Source: an uncultured Eubacteriales bacterium (GTDB lineage: Bacteria; Bacillota; Clostridia; Oscillospirales; Acutalibacteraceae). From it: a stretch of 64,000 bases of DNA. Made by a program: the position numbers and the translations under genes. The DNA is taken from positions 13,905 to 77,904 of the forward strand of contig CAKSKA010000007.1 in assembly GCA_934464615.1 (NCBI GenBank), written 5' to 3'. The notes beneath the pieces were generated by a model, which saw nothing but the letters and a program-made list of their open reading frames with translations, was not told the origin of the DNA and did not search any database. Shown here piece by piece: positions 35,114 through 43,968 of this stretch; position 1 is the first letter of the stretch; each line of letters starts with the position of its first letter.

Positions 35114-36274
35114 TTATTTAAACAGTAAATTTTCCAAAATTCCAACATTTTTGTCAAATTTTACATGATAAGTCATAATGACTTCCGTTTCATTTCTGCA
35201 TATATCCTGCGAAATAACCGTAACATTTTGCGTGCCCATCTGCTGCATTGTAAAATTAAATCTGTCCTCAAGCATTTTTACAATTTGCGCGTCGGTATAA
35301 GTTACGGTTTTTACATCGAAATTTTTATAATTTTTGCAATAGTAACCTATCGGCAATTGTTCGCCGAAAAATCTTAAAAACGCATTACTGCGTTCCGTAT
35401 CGTAATTACCGCTGACATTGCCGAGATACAACGGAATACGCAGGGTAAAAAATTCCAATACATATCTGTTTTTGCTGTTGCCGTTATAATAAGTTTCTTC
35501 TGCTGTGTACCTTTGCGAAAAAGTAAATATTTCGTCCGCTTCCCCTATAACACTGCCGGTCGCCTTTACATATCGTACGGTCGGTCCCGTATCCACAACA
35601 CCGTTTATAAGCATATCACCTTTTTGCACCGCCTGCCCAGGTTTTACCGCCGCAATACCGTTTAAAACCTTTACGCTTTTAATAACGCAATCGTAATTTG
35701 AAATTAAATTGGCAGGTGTTTTATCTGCTTCTTCATTCTTAATTTCACTTATATTTACTGTTGCCCGACAGCCTTCAATATTAATTGCAGCCCATGCAAC
35801 ATTAGGCAGTTTCAGCATTAATTCTTCCTTAATTACCGGCAAATCAAGTCTGCTTTTAAGCACGCCGCGCCGCACATTCAGGCTGTTGCATACGTCGATA
35901 ATTTCACTGTCGCTTACATTATTGTTGCCTACAATTTCAATCTGCCATACAAATAAACTTAAAAAAATCTGTAAGCATACAAACACAAGCAGTCCTGCAA
36001 CAAGTCCGTAACGCAGCTTAAATCTTTTTAACTTTGTATACAAACCGTGCTTTGACAAAATTTTAATTTTAACTTTACATTTTGCACGAATCTTTCTTAA
36101 TTTTTTAAAATCTGAATTTAATATTTTAAGTGTAATTTCGTCATTAAGTTTTTTAATATCCCACGGATTAACACCGTTTTTTGCCATTAAATTTAATATT
36201 CTTTCGGGAAAATTACCGTATACCCTGATTTTTACATATCCCATTAAAAATCTGTACAATTTTAAAAACAGCAT
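35114..36274 (-). CDS. yqfD: Sporulation protein YqfD
   Basis: This 386-residue protein has a basic N-terminal cytoplasmic domain (about 90 residues), one membrane helix (LVAGLLVFVCLQIFLSLFVW) and an extracytoplasmic domain with VRRGVLKSRLDLPVIKEEL and NISEIKN. This is the YqfD family, made under sigma-E in B. subtilis and needed for efficient sporulation. It starts 1 nt after yqfC and precedes phoH, as in Bacillus. Confidence 0.9.
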   Translation of the reverse strand: MLFLKLYRFLMGYVKIRVYGNFPERILNLMAKNGVNPWDIKKLNDEITLKILNSDFKKLRKIRAKCKVKIKILSKHGLYTKLKRFKLRYGLVAGLLVFVCLQIFLSLFVWQIEIVGNNNVSDSEIIDVCNSLNVRRGVLKSRLDLPVIKEELMLKLPNVAWAAINIEGCRATVNISEIKNEEADKTPANLISNYDCVIKSVKVLNGIAAVKPGQAVQKGDMLINGVVDTGPTVRYVKATGSVIGEADEIFTFSQRYTAEETYYNGNSKNRYVLEFFTLRIPLYLGNVSGNYDTERSNAFLRFFGEQLPIGYYCKNYKNFDVKTVTYTDAQIVKMLEDRFNFTMQQMGTQNVTVISQDICRNETEVIMTYHVKFDKNVGILENLLFK

Positions 36275-36275
36275 A

Positions 36276-36572
36276 TCAGCAAAACTCCAAATTATTAATT
36301 GTACCCTTAAGCGTCAGTTGTGCGTCAGAGAGCATTGTAATTTCAAGTCCCGTACCGTAAAAGGTAACGCAGCCCTTGCCTAAATTCAGCTTAACCAGAA
36401 CATCCGTGTATTCAATAATATTTTTAAAGCCCTCTATATGCGCTTCGTGATTATCGTACAGCGTAATATTCGTTCTGCAGGTTGATGCCGCATCCGATAT
36501 TTCATCCCCGATACCGAAAAGACTGATATGTTCACGAGTCTTTTTCAATCCCGTTTTGAAAACTTTTTTCAT
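36276..36572 (-). CDS. yqfC: Sporulation protein YqfC
   Basis: This 98-residue protein belongs to the YabP/YqfC family of small beta-rich spore proteins: NITLYDNHEAHIEGFKNII, then VTFYGTGLEITMLSDAQ. It pairs with YqfD. A sigma-E-like promoter is visible at 36597-36625. The exact molecular role is unknown. Confidence 0.88.
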   Translation of the reverse strand: MKKVFKTGLKKTREHISLFGIGDEISDAASTCRTNITLYDNHEAHIEGFKNIIEYTDVLVKLNLGKGCVTFYGTGLEITMLSDAQLTLKGTINNLEFC

Positions 36573-36596
36573 ATAATCACCGTTTCCTTCTTATAT

Positions 36597-36625
36597 AAAC
36601 TATGAAGGATATTTTATAAAAATAC
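36597..36625 (-). promoter_or_regulatory. Candidate sigma-E promoter of yqfC-yqfD
   Basis: Minus strand GTATTTT (36619-36625), 14 nt, CATAGTTT (36597-36604). This fits the sigma-E -10 CATAnnnT and, loosely, the -35 element. It lies just upstream of two genes that are sigma-E controlled in Bacillus. No sigma-A alternative stands out. Confidence 0.42.
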
Positions 36626-36658
36626 TATTTTATCGGCGTATTTGAGTAGGAGGATTGT

Positions 36659-37687
36659 ATGAAATCGGTTAAAAATGCGGCAATGCTTATAATGTCCGCC
36701 GCTGTTTTATTCGGCATAATTTTCTTTTCGGATTACATAAGCGAGGGGGTTATAAACGGCATTACCGTGTGCGGCAGCGTACTTATACCGTCACTTTTTC
36801 CTTTTGCGGTAGCCGCCGTATTTATATCAAGAAGCAAAATACTCGAAAGCATTGCAAAAAACAAGTATATGTTCATATTATTTCTGTTTTTTGCATCTGC
36901 TGTGGGCGGATATCCTATAGGCGCAAAAATCATTAACGAGGAATTTATTTCCGGTAAATTTTCAAAAAAAGACGCCGATACGCTTTTATGTTTTTGTGTA
37001 AATGCCGGCCCTTCATTTGTTATATCCTTTTGCGGATTTTCGGTGTTTGCGTCCAGAAAGATGGGCATAATTCTGTTATGCGCGCATCTTGCGGCTTCTG
37101 TAGAAATACTGCTTTTAAAACTTAAAAGTCTTAAAAGCATTAATATACAAACAAATACAGCCGACGGTGCGCCGTTAAGCACCGTGTTTGTAGAATCTGT
37201 ATCGCAGGCGGCGTATTCGGTTATAGATATATGCGCATTTGTTATACTTTTTTCCGGAATTGTTAATACGGTATCCCGCCTGTTTTCCGATAACGCTGTT
37301 TTAAAATCGGTCTGCAGCCTTTTTGAAGTTACAAACGGGATATTAATATCCAAAAACATATATTTTGTTTCATTTTTGCTGGGATTCGGCGGATTGTGTA
37401 TTATTTGCCAAATAATATCGCTTTCGTACCGATATTTGCAAAGTGTCGCAAAATTATTTTGCTACCGCATACTTCACGGTTTGCTGTCGGCTGTTAATAC
37501 ATTTTTACTATTAAAAGTTTTTAAAATTACCGTTAATGTGTTCGGCACCGGAGAAACATTTATTTACGGTTTAAATTCAAATTGTTTTATAATGTCGTTA
37601 ATACTTATATCCCTCAGCATTTTGCTTATATATTCGCTTAAATCGCGCAAATACAGCGGTAATTTTAAAAATGACGTATTGCAATAA
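36659..37687 (+). CDS. ylbJ: YlbJ-like sporulation integral membrane protein
   Basis: This 342-residue protein has about eight hydrophobic segments and the family marks GGYPIGAKI near residue 83, NAGPSFVI near 117 and FEVTNGI near 223. YlbJ is a sigma-E-controlled membrane protein needed for spore cortex formation in B. subtilis; the fold resembles nucleoside-recognition/gate proteins. The ATG follows AGGAGG. It diverges from yqfC with 86 bp between starts, so the two sporulation units could share regulation. Confidence 0.84.
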   Translation: MKSVKNAAMLIMSAAVLFGIIFFSDYISEGVINGITVCGSVLIPSLFPFAVAAVFISRSKILESIAKNKYMFILFLFFASAVGGYPIGAKIINEEFISGKFSKKDADTLLCFCVNAGPSFVISFCGFSVFASRKMGIILLCAHLAASVEILLLKLKSLKSINIQTNTADGAPLSTVFVESVSQAAYSVIDICAFVILFSGIVNTVSRLFSDNAVLKSVCSLFEVTNGILISKNIYFVSFLLGFGGLCIICQIISLSYRYLQSVAKLFCYRILHGLLSAVNTFLLLKVFKITVNVFGTGETFIYGLNSNCFIMSLILISLSILLIYSLKSRKYSGNFKNDVLQ

Positions 37688-37708
37688 TGCATTTATTACA
37701 CATTATGC

Positions 37709-37737
37709 TTGTAAAAAAGCAATTTTACTGATATAAT
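37709..37737 (+). promoter_or_regulatory. Promoter of the DivIVA-like gene
   Basis: TTGTAA (37709-37714), 17 nt, TATAAT (37732-37737) with an extended -10 TGA. It probably drives the DivIVA-like and DUF6273 genes together. Confidence 0.82.
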
Positions 37738-37767
37738 GTCTTTATATGTATTTTGGGGGAATATTAA

Positions 37768-38313
37768 ATGGCTTTGGGATTTAAAAAAAGCTTTTTCGGA
37801 TATAACTGCGATGAGGTATCGGAGTACATAAACAAAGTTAAATCCGAAAACAAGCAAATTGTAGAAACACTGAAACAAAAAAACGAACTTAACGAAAATA
37901 AAATAAAAGAATTAAATGAAAAAATAGGCGCTGCCGAACAAAAAACAGCCGAAACGCTCGAATCGCTTGAATTTTACAAAGGCAAGTACGAGGAAGTTAA
38001 ACGGTTAAGCGAAAATATCGGAAAACTTTATCTTGTTGCAAGGACAAATGCAAAAACAATAATGGATACCGCAAACGAAGCGCAGAAGTTATCACGCGAG
38101 CAGCTTGATAAAAACATCTCCGTACTTGACGAGGCACAGACGGCTATTGCAAACCTGCGTGACAGTCTTGAAACAATAAATTCCGATTTTTCAGTCCGCA
38201 CAAAAGAACTTGAAAATACAATGCAGCAAGTTCGCGCAATGGCAGACAATGCACAAAAAGCCAACGACAGTATGACAGAAAATTTCAATAAAACACTGAA
38301 TTATATTAAATAA
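37768..38313 (+). CDS. DivIVA-domain coiled-coil protein
   Basis: This 181-residue protein opens FKKSFFGYNCDEVSEYI, like the DivIVA N-terminus that binds curved membrane, and continues as almost unbroken coiled coil. Family members mark poles and division sites or organise wall synthesis. The first region has no membrane helix. It is followed 12 nt later by a membrane DUF6273 protein, suggesting a joint envelope role. It could instead be a GpsB- or SepIVA-like paralogue. Confidence 0.75.
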   Translation: MALGFKKSFFGYNCDEVSEYINKVKSENKQIVETLKQKNELNENKIKELNEKIGAAEQKTAETLESLEFYKGKYEEVKRLSENIGKLYLVARTNAKTIMDTANEAQKLSREQLDKNISVLDEAQTAIANLRDSLETINSDFSVRTKELENTMQQVRAMADNAQKANDSMTENFNKTLNYIK

Positions 38314-38325
38314 AGGAACATATTC

Positions 38326-39606
38326 ATGAAAAAAGTTTTAAGCTTTTACGGCGTCTTCAGTTTGTTTTTAATAATCATTTATAATGTTACCGCATTTATA
38401 TCTCCCACAGGCGGTAATGACTTTAACCGTTACAACACGGGATTTATTGTAAACACTGTATTAGTTAATCTTGCTTTGATTTTGCAAGTTGTATGCACGC
38501 TGTTTATTTTAAAACACAAGGACGGCAGAGATAACAAAAAACGGCAGAAAGTTGATTATAACACGCTGTCTGTTTTGGCGGTTTGCTGTGTTGCAATGAT
38601 GCTGACGGGTGTTATTTTTAACGTAATAAGTATTTTACCGCAGGCAATAGGCACTGTTTTGGTATATGCAGTGCTTGCTTACAACGGTTTAATTCTTTTA
38701 AAGACGTATAATAAAATAAACAAAATAAGCGATGTTTTTAAAAGCCGCATATTTTTATGCGCCGTTGTTCCCCTGCTTTGTTTAATAATCGTTGCCGCCG
38801 TTCTTATAAATCTTGTATTTAAAAATTCACTTTTATATTCCCGCGCGTCCAAACTGCTTAAAAACGGCGATGAGAAATCAGCCGTACTGATTTTAAAAGA
38901 TTTAGAAAATTACAAAGATTCTGCAGAGTTAATTGAAAAAGTAACGGCATCAAAATCAGGCACCGATGAGCAGGAACGCTTTGCATTGTATGCTGCACAG
39001 GTCGGTGATACCGTAAAATTCGGCAAATACGAGCAGGACAATAATACCGATAACGGCACGGAAGATTTGGAATGGATAGTTATAGGCAGTTACAACAAGC
39101 AACTGTTGCTTATAACTAAGGACTGTATAGACTGTATTCCCTATAATGAGGAGTATGTTGACACCACTTGGGAAAAATGCACATTGCGTAAGTGGCTCAA
39201 CAGCGATTTTTTGACCTCTGCATTTACGGATGACGAGCGTTCAATGATAATTGAAAAAACTTTGGAAAATCCGAATACCACCTATGGAAAAAGGTCAATA
39301 GCCGGCGGAAAAAGTACAACCGATAATGTCTTTCTTTTAAGTCTTAACGAAGCAAACATTTATCTTAACGAAAAATCCCTTGCACTCGCAAAACCGAGCG
39401 AATATGCGCGCAGTAAAGGCGTTTACCGGAATTCCGATACCGGTTACTGCTGGTGGTGGCTGCGCTCTCCCGGTGCTGCGGGTACAAATGCGGCGCGCGC
39501 AAACCTTAATGCAGATTTGAAAGAATCATTCAGCAAAATGGGTTACTACGTCAATTATTCAAATCATGGTGTAAGGCCGTGTGTATGGATTGATTTGGAA
39601 CATTAA
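38326..39606 (+). CDS. Membrane protein with C-terminal DUF6273 domain
   Basis: This 426-residue protein has about five membrane helices in residues 1-180 and a short helical repeat (SRASKLLKNGDEKSAVLILK), like a TPR. A C-terminal domain opens GDTVKFGKYEQD and ends with CWWWLRSPG and HGVRPCVWID. That domain matches DUF6273, common in gut Clostridia and often joined to sensory or surface proteins; its function is unknown. It is cotranscribed with the DivIVA-like gene and ends at a clear terminator. Confidence 0.8.
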   Translation: MKKVLSFYGVFSLFLIIIYNVTAFISPTGGNDFNRYNTGFIVNTVLVNLALILQVVCTLFILKHKDGRDNKKRQKVDYNTLSVLAVCCVAMMLTGVIFNVISILPQAIGTVLVYAVLAYNGLILLKTYNKINKISDVFKSRIFLCAVVPLLCLIIVAAVLINLVFKNSLLYSRASKLLKNGDEKSAVLILKDLENYKDSAELIEKVTASKSGTDEQERFALYAAQVGDTVKFGKYEQDNNTDNGTEDLEWIVIGSYNKQLLLITKDCIDCIPYNEEYVDTTWEKCTLRKWLNSDFLTSAFTDDERSMIIEKTLENPNTTYGKRSIAGGKSTTDNVFLLSLNEANIYLNEKSLALAKPSEYARSKGVYRNSDTGYCWWWLRSPGAAGTNAARANLNADLKESFSKMGYYVNYSNHGVRPCVWIDLEH

Positions 39607-39618
39607 ATACAATATAAA

Positions 39619-39645
39619 AAACCGATGCCGCAAGGCATCGGTTTT
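39619..39645. terminator. Bidirectional terminator after the DUF6273 gene
   Basis: CCGATGCC (39622-39629) and GGCATCGG (39634-39641) form the stem around GCAA, with A-run before and T-run after. It also serves secG on the minus strand. Confidence 0.92.
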
Positions 39646-39661
39646 AATTTTAAATATAAAA

Positions 39662-39913
39662 TTATTTGCTTAATAATGCTATGGCGTTACCTGCAACTGC
39701 AAGTAAAAAGAACGCTATTGCAAATATCTTGGTCCATTTAGCAAGCAAAGCGTCCGCTGTTCTTGCTTTGTTTTTGGAAAGGAATGTATCTGCTCCGCCG
39801 GAAATTGCACCGTTAATACCGCTGCGATGGCTTTGCTGTAATATAACCATACCGATTATTACAAGTGATACCAAAATAACCAAAATTCCCACGATTATTT
39901 CTAAAGGTCCCAT
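39662..39913 (-). CDS. secG: Preprotein translocase subunit SecG
   Basis: This 83-residue protein has two membrane helices (EIIVGILVILVSLVIIGMVI and KIFAIAFFLLAVAGNAIALL) joined by a Gly-rich loop with QQSHRSGINGAISGGAD, the SecG pattern. It assists SecYE protein export. The ATG at 39913 follows GGAGG by 7 nt and is preferred to an upstream ATG at 39940. Confidence 0.93.
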   Translation of the reverse strand: MGPLEIIVGILVILVSLVIIGMVILQQSHRSGINGAISGGADTFLSKNKARTADALLAKWTKIFAIAFFLLAVAGNAIALLSK

Positions 39914-39979
39914 TAGAATACCTCCTATTATTTTTAACACGACAATTATAATACCACATTTAATGCATTATTGCAATAG

Positions 39980-40363
39980 TTAATTCTCAATTTTTTCACA
40001 ACTGCAGTGAGTTTCGTGCAGTTTGTCAATCAAAAGGCTCTTATCTTGTTTGTTTTTTATAAAACCGAGCTTTTTAAAAGTCGGCGCATATTCTTCGTTC
40101 ACATAAAAAGCCTTGGCAATGCCGTTAAAATCCGCAACGTGAAGTGCGCTTCGTAAAATTCCGTCGCACAGCAACAAATCATTTGTCGGCTCCAGTTTTA
40201 TTACGGTAATTTTATCCGGCAATAACTCGTAGATACAAAATCCCAAAATCTGTGTTCCGTATTTTGCGGCAACGCAACCCATGTTATCGCTGTAATCCAC
40301 ACCGTTTTGCAGTAAAATCTTTTTTAATTCATCCTTGTCCTTTACAGGTAATACCTCTATCAT
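39980..40363 (-). CDS. Small possible GNAT-like protein
   Basis: This 127-residue protein has alternating strands and helices (CVAAKYGTQILGFCIYELL, ITVIKLEP, LLLCDGILRSALHVAD, FKKLGFI) that resemble a short GNAT acetyltransferase, though the usual R/QxxGxG/A acetyl-CoA loop is not clear. No substrate can be given. It overlaps rluB by 4 nt, so it may be translated with that pseudouridine synthase. Confidence applies to coding status more than function. Confidence 0.6.
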   Translation of the reverse strand: MIEVLPVKDKDELKKILLQNGVDYSDNMGCVAAKYGTQILGFCIYELLPDKITVIKLEPTNDLLLCDGILRSALHVADFNGIAKAFYVNEEYAPTFKKLGFIKNKQDKSLLIDKLHETHCSCEKIEN

Positions 40364-41109
40364 TTTTCGTCTTCCTTTTTAGTTGTTGCAACCGACATTA
40401 ATCTATGCAGTTCCTTTTCGTTTAAATTACGCCATTTGCCTTGCCCCAGCATACCCAATTTAACACCGGCAATTTCCGTACGTTTAAGTCTTAAAACCTT
40501 AAGGGATACCGCTTCGCACATCCTGCGTATCTGGCGGTTTCGTCCCTCATGTATTATAAATATAAGTACCGTTCTGTCCTCTTTTTTCTCGGCAATAAAA
40601 ACGTCGCATTGTTTGGTCCTTACACCGTCCAGCACTATACCGCTGCACAGCTTGTCCAGTTGCTCGTCGGTTACTTCACCTGCCACGGTTACGCGGTATG
40701 TTTTATTTACATGGCTTGACGGATGTGTAAGTTTGTTTGCAAAATCGCCGTCGTTGGTCAGGAATAACAAACCCTCGGAATCCTTATCAAGTCTGCCCAC
40801 CGGAAAAACACGCTCGTTTACATCCTTTACCAAATCGGCAACGCAGCGTCTTCCCTTTTCATCCGATAAAGTTGTAACAAAACCTCTCGGTTTATGCAGC
40901 ATTATGTAAACCTTTTCCTTATCGGATGCGACAACTTTTTTACCTTTGACGGTGATTTTATCGCGTTTCGGATCAACCGAATCACCTATATGCGCAACAT
41001 GACCGTTAACCTTTACTTTGCCGTCCATAATTAATTCCTCGGCTTTTCTGCGTGAAGCAATTCCGCAAGCCGATAAATGTTTTTGCAATCTGATTTTTAC
41101 AGTTTTCAT
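40360..41109 (-). CDS. rluB: RsuA/RluB-family pseudouridine synthase
   Basis: This 249-residue enzyme has an N-terminal S4 domain (RLQKHLSACGIASRRKAEEL) and a catalytic domain with the active aspartate in GRLDKDSEGLLFLTNDG near residue 103 and GRNRQIRRMCEA near 195. It modifies a uridine in 23S (RluB) or 16S (RsuA) rRNA. In Clostridia the gene near scpB is usually called rluB. It overlaps the dacF-like stop by 1 nt. Confidence 0.92.
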   Translation of the reverse strand: MKTVKIRLQKHLSACGIASRRKAEELIMDGKVKVNGHVAHIGDSVDPKRDKITVKGKKVVASDKEKVYIMLHKPRGFVTTLSDEKGRRCVADLVKDVNERVFPVGRLDKDSEGLLFLTNDGDFANKLTHPSSHVNKTYRVTVAGEVTDEQLDKLCSGIVLDGVRTKQCDVFIAEKKEDRTVLIFIIHEGRNRQIRRMCEAVSLKVLRLKRTEIAGVKLGMLGQGKWRNLNEKELHRLMSVATTKKEDEK

Positions 41110-42212
41110 TAAAGTCTCCTGAATATGTTTAAAAAATTATTAATTATAAGTTTAAAAAAGCCGACATTTTGCATCGAATCCACGGTTTCACACGCATAAA
41201 TACTTACTTGCTTTATAGGTTTATTGTTACAATAAACCTGCACAAAACCTATTTTTTCGCCGATTTGTACAGGCGCGTACAGAAAATTCGGCAAACAAAC
41301 CGAATATGTAAGCATATCGCCGTCACATATCGCAACAGACGCGCCTTCAAACGAAACGGCAACCTCCCTGCCGTCATACAGCGGTACTGTTGCGGGAATT
41401 TGGGGATTTATTTCAACTTTGCGGCAGTTATCAAAACCGTAATCCAACAACGCTTTATGATCGTCCCAATCGTTTTTGTCGTTAAGTGTTACACAAATTA
41501 AAGTAACACCGTCACGTTCCGCCGCCGAAACCAGACAGCGCCCAGCGGCAGAAGTATATCCAGTTTTTACACCTATTGCACCGTCATAAATCTTAAGCAA
41601 TTTATTATGGTTGCTTAAGTACAATTTTTTGCCGTTGTTAATTTCAAGTGTTATTTGCTTTGTACCGACAACTTTTCTGAATGCATCGTTACCCAAAGCG
41701 TACGCCGTAAGGCGTGCAAGATCCAATGCGGTTGTACCGTGCCCCATGCCGTCAAGACCTGACGGAGTTACAAAATATGTGTTTTTCAGCGACAAATCGG
41801 CCGCACGTTTATTCATTAAATCAACAAAATTGTTTATGCTGCCGCCGACAGAATACGCAATTACATTTGCCGCATCGTTGCCGGACGGTAACATAAGTCC
41901 GTACAAAAGGTCGCTGTAAGTCAGCACGTCGCCGCTTCGCAGTCCCATGGAGGAACCTTCCACGTTTATCATATTATCGGTAACACATACGGTCTTTTCG
42001 GGACAGTTTTGCTCTGCAAGTATCAGTCCCGTCATTATTTTAGTAGTGCTTGCCATCGGTAATTTTACATCCGGATTAACGGAATAAATTACACTGCCGG
42101 TTTGTGCATTAATAAGTACCGCAGCCCTTGCGGATACCGAAACGGCCTCGGCTTGCACATTAATATTAAAGCAAAAAAACAACAACAGACACAGGCAAAC
42201 TATTTTCTTCAA
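41109..42212 (-). CDS. dacF: D-alanyl-D-alanine carboxypeptidase, DacF-like
   Basis: This 367-residue low-molecular-weight penicillin-binding protein trims peptidoglycan stems. A signal peptide (CLCLLLFFCFNINVQAEA) precedes the active-site tetrad SxxK in ASTTKIM, the SGN motif in PSGNDAANV and KTG in KTGYTSAAG. The C-terminal part has a PBP5-type domain and ends with an amphipathic tail. It follows ytfJ and a possible forespore promoter, hinting at a spore role, but a vegetative role is equally possible. Confidence 0.9.
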   Translation of the reverse strand: MKKIVCLCLLLFFCFNINVQAEAVSVSARAAVLINAQTGSVIYSVNPDVKLPMASTTKIMTGLILAEQNCPEKTVCVTDNMINVEGSSMGLRSGDVLTYSDLLYGLMLPSGNDAANVIAYSVGGSINNFVDLMNKRAADLSLKNTYFVTPSGLDGMGHGTTALDLARLTAYALGNDAFRKVVGTKQITLEINNGKKLYLSNHNKLLKIYDGAIGVKTGYTSAAGRCLVSAAERDGVTLICVTLNDKNDWDDHKALLDYGFDNCRKVEINPQIPATVPLYDGREVAVSFEGASVAICDGDMLTYSVCLPNFLYAPVQIGEKIGFVQVYCNNKPIKQVSIYACETVDSMQNVGFFKLIINNFLNIFRRL

Positions 42213-42248
42213 AAAACATCACGTCCGCAAAACACAAAATATATTATT

Positions 42249-42276
42249 TTTTATGCTTTACGGTAAAATTATATGC
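42249..42276 (-). promoter_or_regulatory. Possible forespore-type promoter before dacF
   Basis: Minus strand GCATA (42272-42276), 16 nt, CATAAAA (42249-42255) resembles sigma-F/sigma-G elements imperfectly. dacF is sigma-F controlled in B. subtilis. The match is short and the region AT-rich. Confidence 0.28.
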
Positions 42277-42291
42277 TTTTCGTCCTATAAA

Positions 42292-42654
42292 TCAGTCCTT
42301 AGAGAAAAGCGATTTAACTTTATCAATCAAATCCGGAGCCAAAGATATGGCACGGTCCACAGCGGAAAGTTCGCTGGTTATAGGCAGCATACGTACATTC
42401 TCGCCATTAACGATTATAAACGCTACAGGAGTAATGCTGACGCCTGCACCGCCGCCACCGCCGAACATAACCGATTGTGATTTTCCCGGGAAATCACTTC
42501 CGCCGGTTGCCATACCGAATGTTACACGCGATACCGGAATCATAGTAATGTCGCCTGACACTATGGGCGAGCCGATTATTGTATCGGCATCAACCAAGGC
42601 GCGCAGCTTGTCCATTGTTACATCCATTATACTTTTAATACTGTTTTCACCCAT
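42292..42654 (-). CDS. ytfJ: Spore protein YtfJ/GerW
   Basis: This 120-residue protein shows the GerW family pattern: DVTMDKLRALVDADTIIGSPI, a Gly-rich loop FGGGGGAGVSITPVAFIIV, and a C-terminal amphipathic helix. In B. subtilis the family member affects germination and is forespore made. It lies 1 nt after scpB, an order common in Clostridia. Confidence 0.9.
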   Translation of the reverse strand: MGENSIKSIMDVTMDKLRALVDADTIIGSPIVSGDITMIPVSRVTFGMATGGSDFPGKSQSVMFGGGGGAGVSITPVAFIIVNGENVRMLPITSELSAVDRAISLAPDLIDKVKSLFSKD

Positions 42655-42655
42655 A

Positions 42656-43237
42656 TTAAACTTCCTCCGTATCGTCGTTAATATTTAAATCTGCCTTCAG
42701 CTGTTCGGCAACATCAGGCACTGTTCCGGTTTCCTTTTCAGGTAAGTTCGGTAAATCGCTTAGGTCACTCATAGAAAAGCAACGTAAAAAGTTTTTTGTT
42801 GTGCCGTAAAGCAACGGCCTGCCGGGAAGTTCAAGACGCCCGCGTTCTTCAATTAATTCCTTTTCAATTAATGTTTGCATAACGCCGCTGCAATCAACCC
42901 CGCGCACCTGTTCCACAAATGCCTTTGTCACCGGTTGATTATACGCCACAACAGCCAAAACTTCCAATCCCGCTTGGGAAAGCGGAGTTTTACGTTTAAT
43001 ATCAAATGCGCGTTTAATATATTCGGCATATTCCTTTTTGGTACACATTTGATATGTATTTTCAAGCGTAAGCAGTTCAAACGGTGAATCTTTAAAACTC
43101 TCGCACAACATTTTTGCAGCGTCTGTAATTTCCTGCACAGATACATCGAATGTCTGCGACAAGCGTTGTATGCTTACCGGCTCTCCGCTTGCAAACAAAA
43201 CTGCCGATACGGCATTCGAAAGTTCTTTATCGGTCAC
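42656..43237 (-). CDS. scpB: Segregation and condensation protein B
   Basis: This 193-residue winged-helix protein binds ScpA in the SMC condensin complex. Family segments are VSAVLFASGEPVSIQRL near the start, PLSQAGLEVLAVVAYNQPV near 95, and LPGRPLLYGTTKNFL near 142. It overlaps scpA by 4 nt. Confidence 0.95.
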   Translation of the reverse strand: MTDKELSNAVSAVLFASGEPVSIQRLSQTFDVSVQEITDAAKMLCESFKDSPFELLTLENTYQMCTKKEYAEYIKRAFDIKRKTPLSQAGLEVLAVVAYNQPVTKAFVEQVRGVDCSGVMQTLIEKELIEERGRLELPGRPLLYGTTKNFLRCFSMSDLSDLPNLPEKETGTVPDVAEQLKADLNINDDTEEV

Positions 43238-43956
43238 TGTTTTTCACGCTCCTTAATAATTTTAACCTGTGCATTTTCGCCTTCACCGCTTATTTTTACA
43301 CGGTTTACTTTGCACAATTCAAGCACAGCCAAAAAAGTTGCAACAAGTTCCGACCGAGAGTGTGCGCTTAAGTAAAGTTTTTTAAGTTTTTGCGGTCCCT
43401 TTGATACAAGATTACGCATTACATAAACAATTCTCGACGAAACCGAAACTATTTTTTTAGCGACGATTTTTGCAAATGCATTGGTCTCGGGCGGCAGTCT
43501 GCGTTTACCGCGTCCGACTGCCGAAATATACGCGTCGGCTATTGTTTGCGACGGATGGACTAATGCGTAAGTTTTAGGCAGTTGTATTTTTGACTGAGGT
43601 TTTACAAATTTATCAAATCCGCCCGTCATATCGGACAGCATTGCGGCAATTTCCCTACAGGTTTGGTACTCGATAAGTTCGCCTACAAATTCATCCCTCA
43701 GCTTTTCATATTCTTCGTGTTTCGGCAGCAGTTTTGCGGTTTTTAAATACAAAAGACGTGATGCCATTTCAAGAAATTCGCTTTCAATATCGGCATTTTC
43801 CTGCTGCATCAGACGTATCTGCTGTAAATATTGTTCTATAAGGACAGTTAATTTAATATCGTAAATATCAAGCTTATTTTTGGCTATAAGCTGAAGTAAT
43901 AAATCAAGCGGTCCTTCAAAATCATTAAATTTATACGAAAAAGCAATTGCTTCCAT
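43234..43956 (-). CDS. scpA: Segregation and condensation protein A
   Basis: This 240-residue kleisin bridges the SMC head domains. The N-terminal SMC-binding helix is FEGPLDLLLQLIAKNKLDIYDI, and the C-terminal winged helix contains VATFLAVLELCKVNRV. It starts 12 nt after the site-2-protease homologue. SMC itself is not in this window. Confidence 0.95.
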   Translation of the reverse strand: MEAIAFSYKFNDFEGPLDLLLQLIAKNKLDIYDIKLTVLIEQYLQQIRLMQQENADIESEFLEMASRLLYLKTAKLLPKHEEYEKLRDEFVGELIEYQTCREIAAMLSDMTGGFDKFVKPQSKIQLPKTYALVHPSQTIADAYISAVGRGKRRLPPETNAFAKIVAKKIVSVSSRIVYVMRNLVSKGPQKLKKLYLSAHSRSELVATFLAVLELCKVNRVKISGEGENAQVKIIKEREKQ

Positions 43957-43968
43957 TTCAACATCCTA

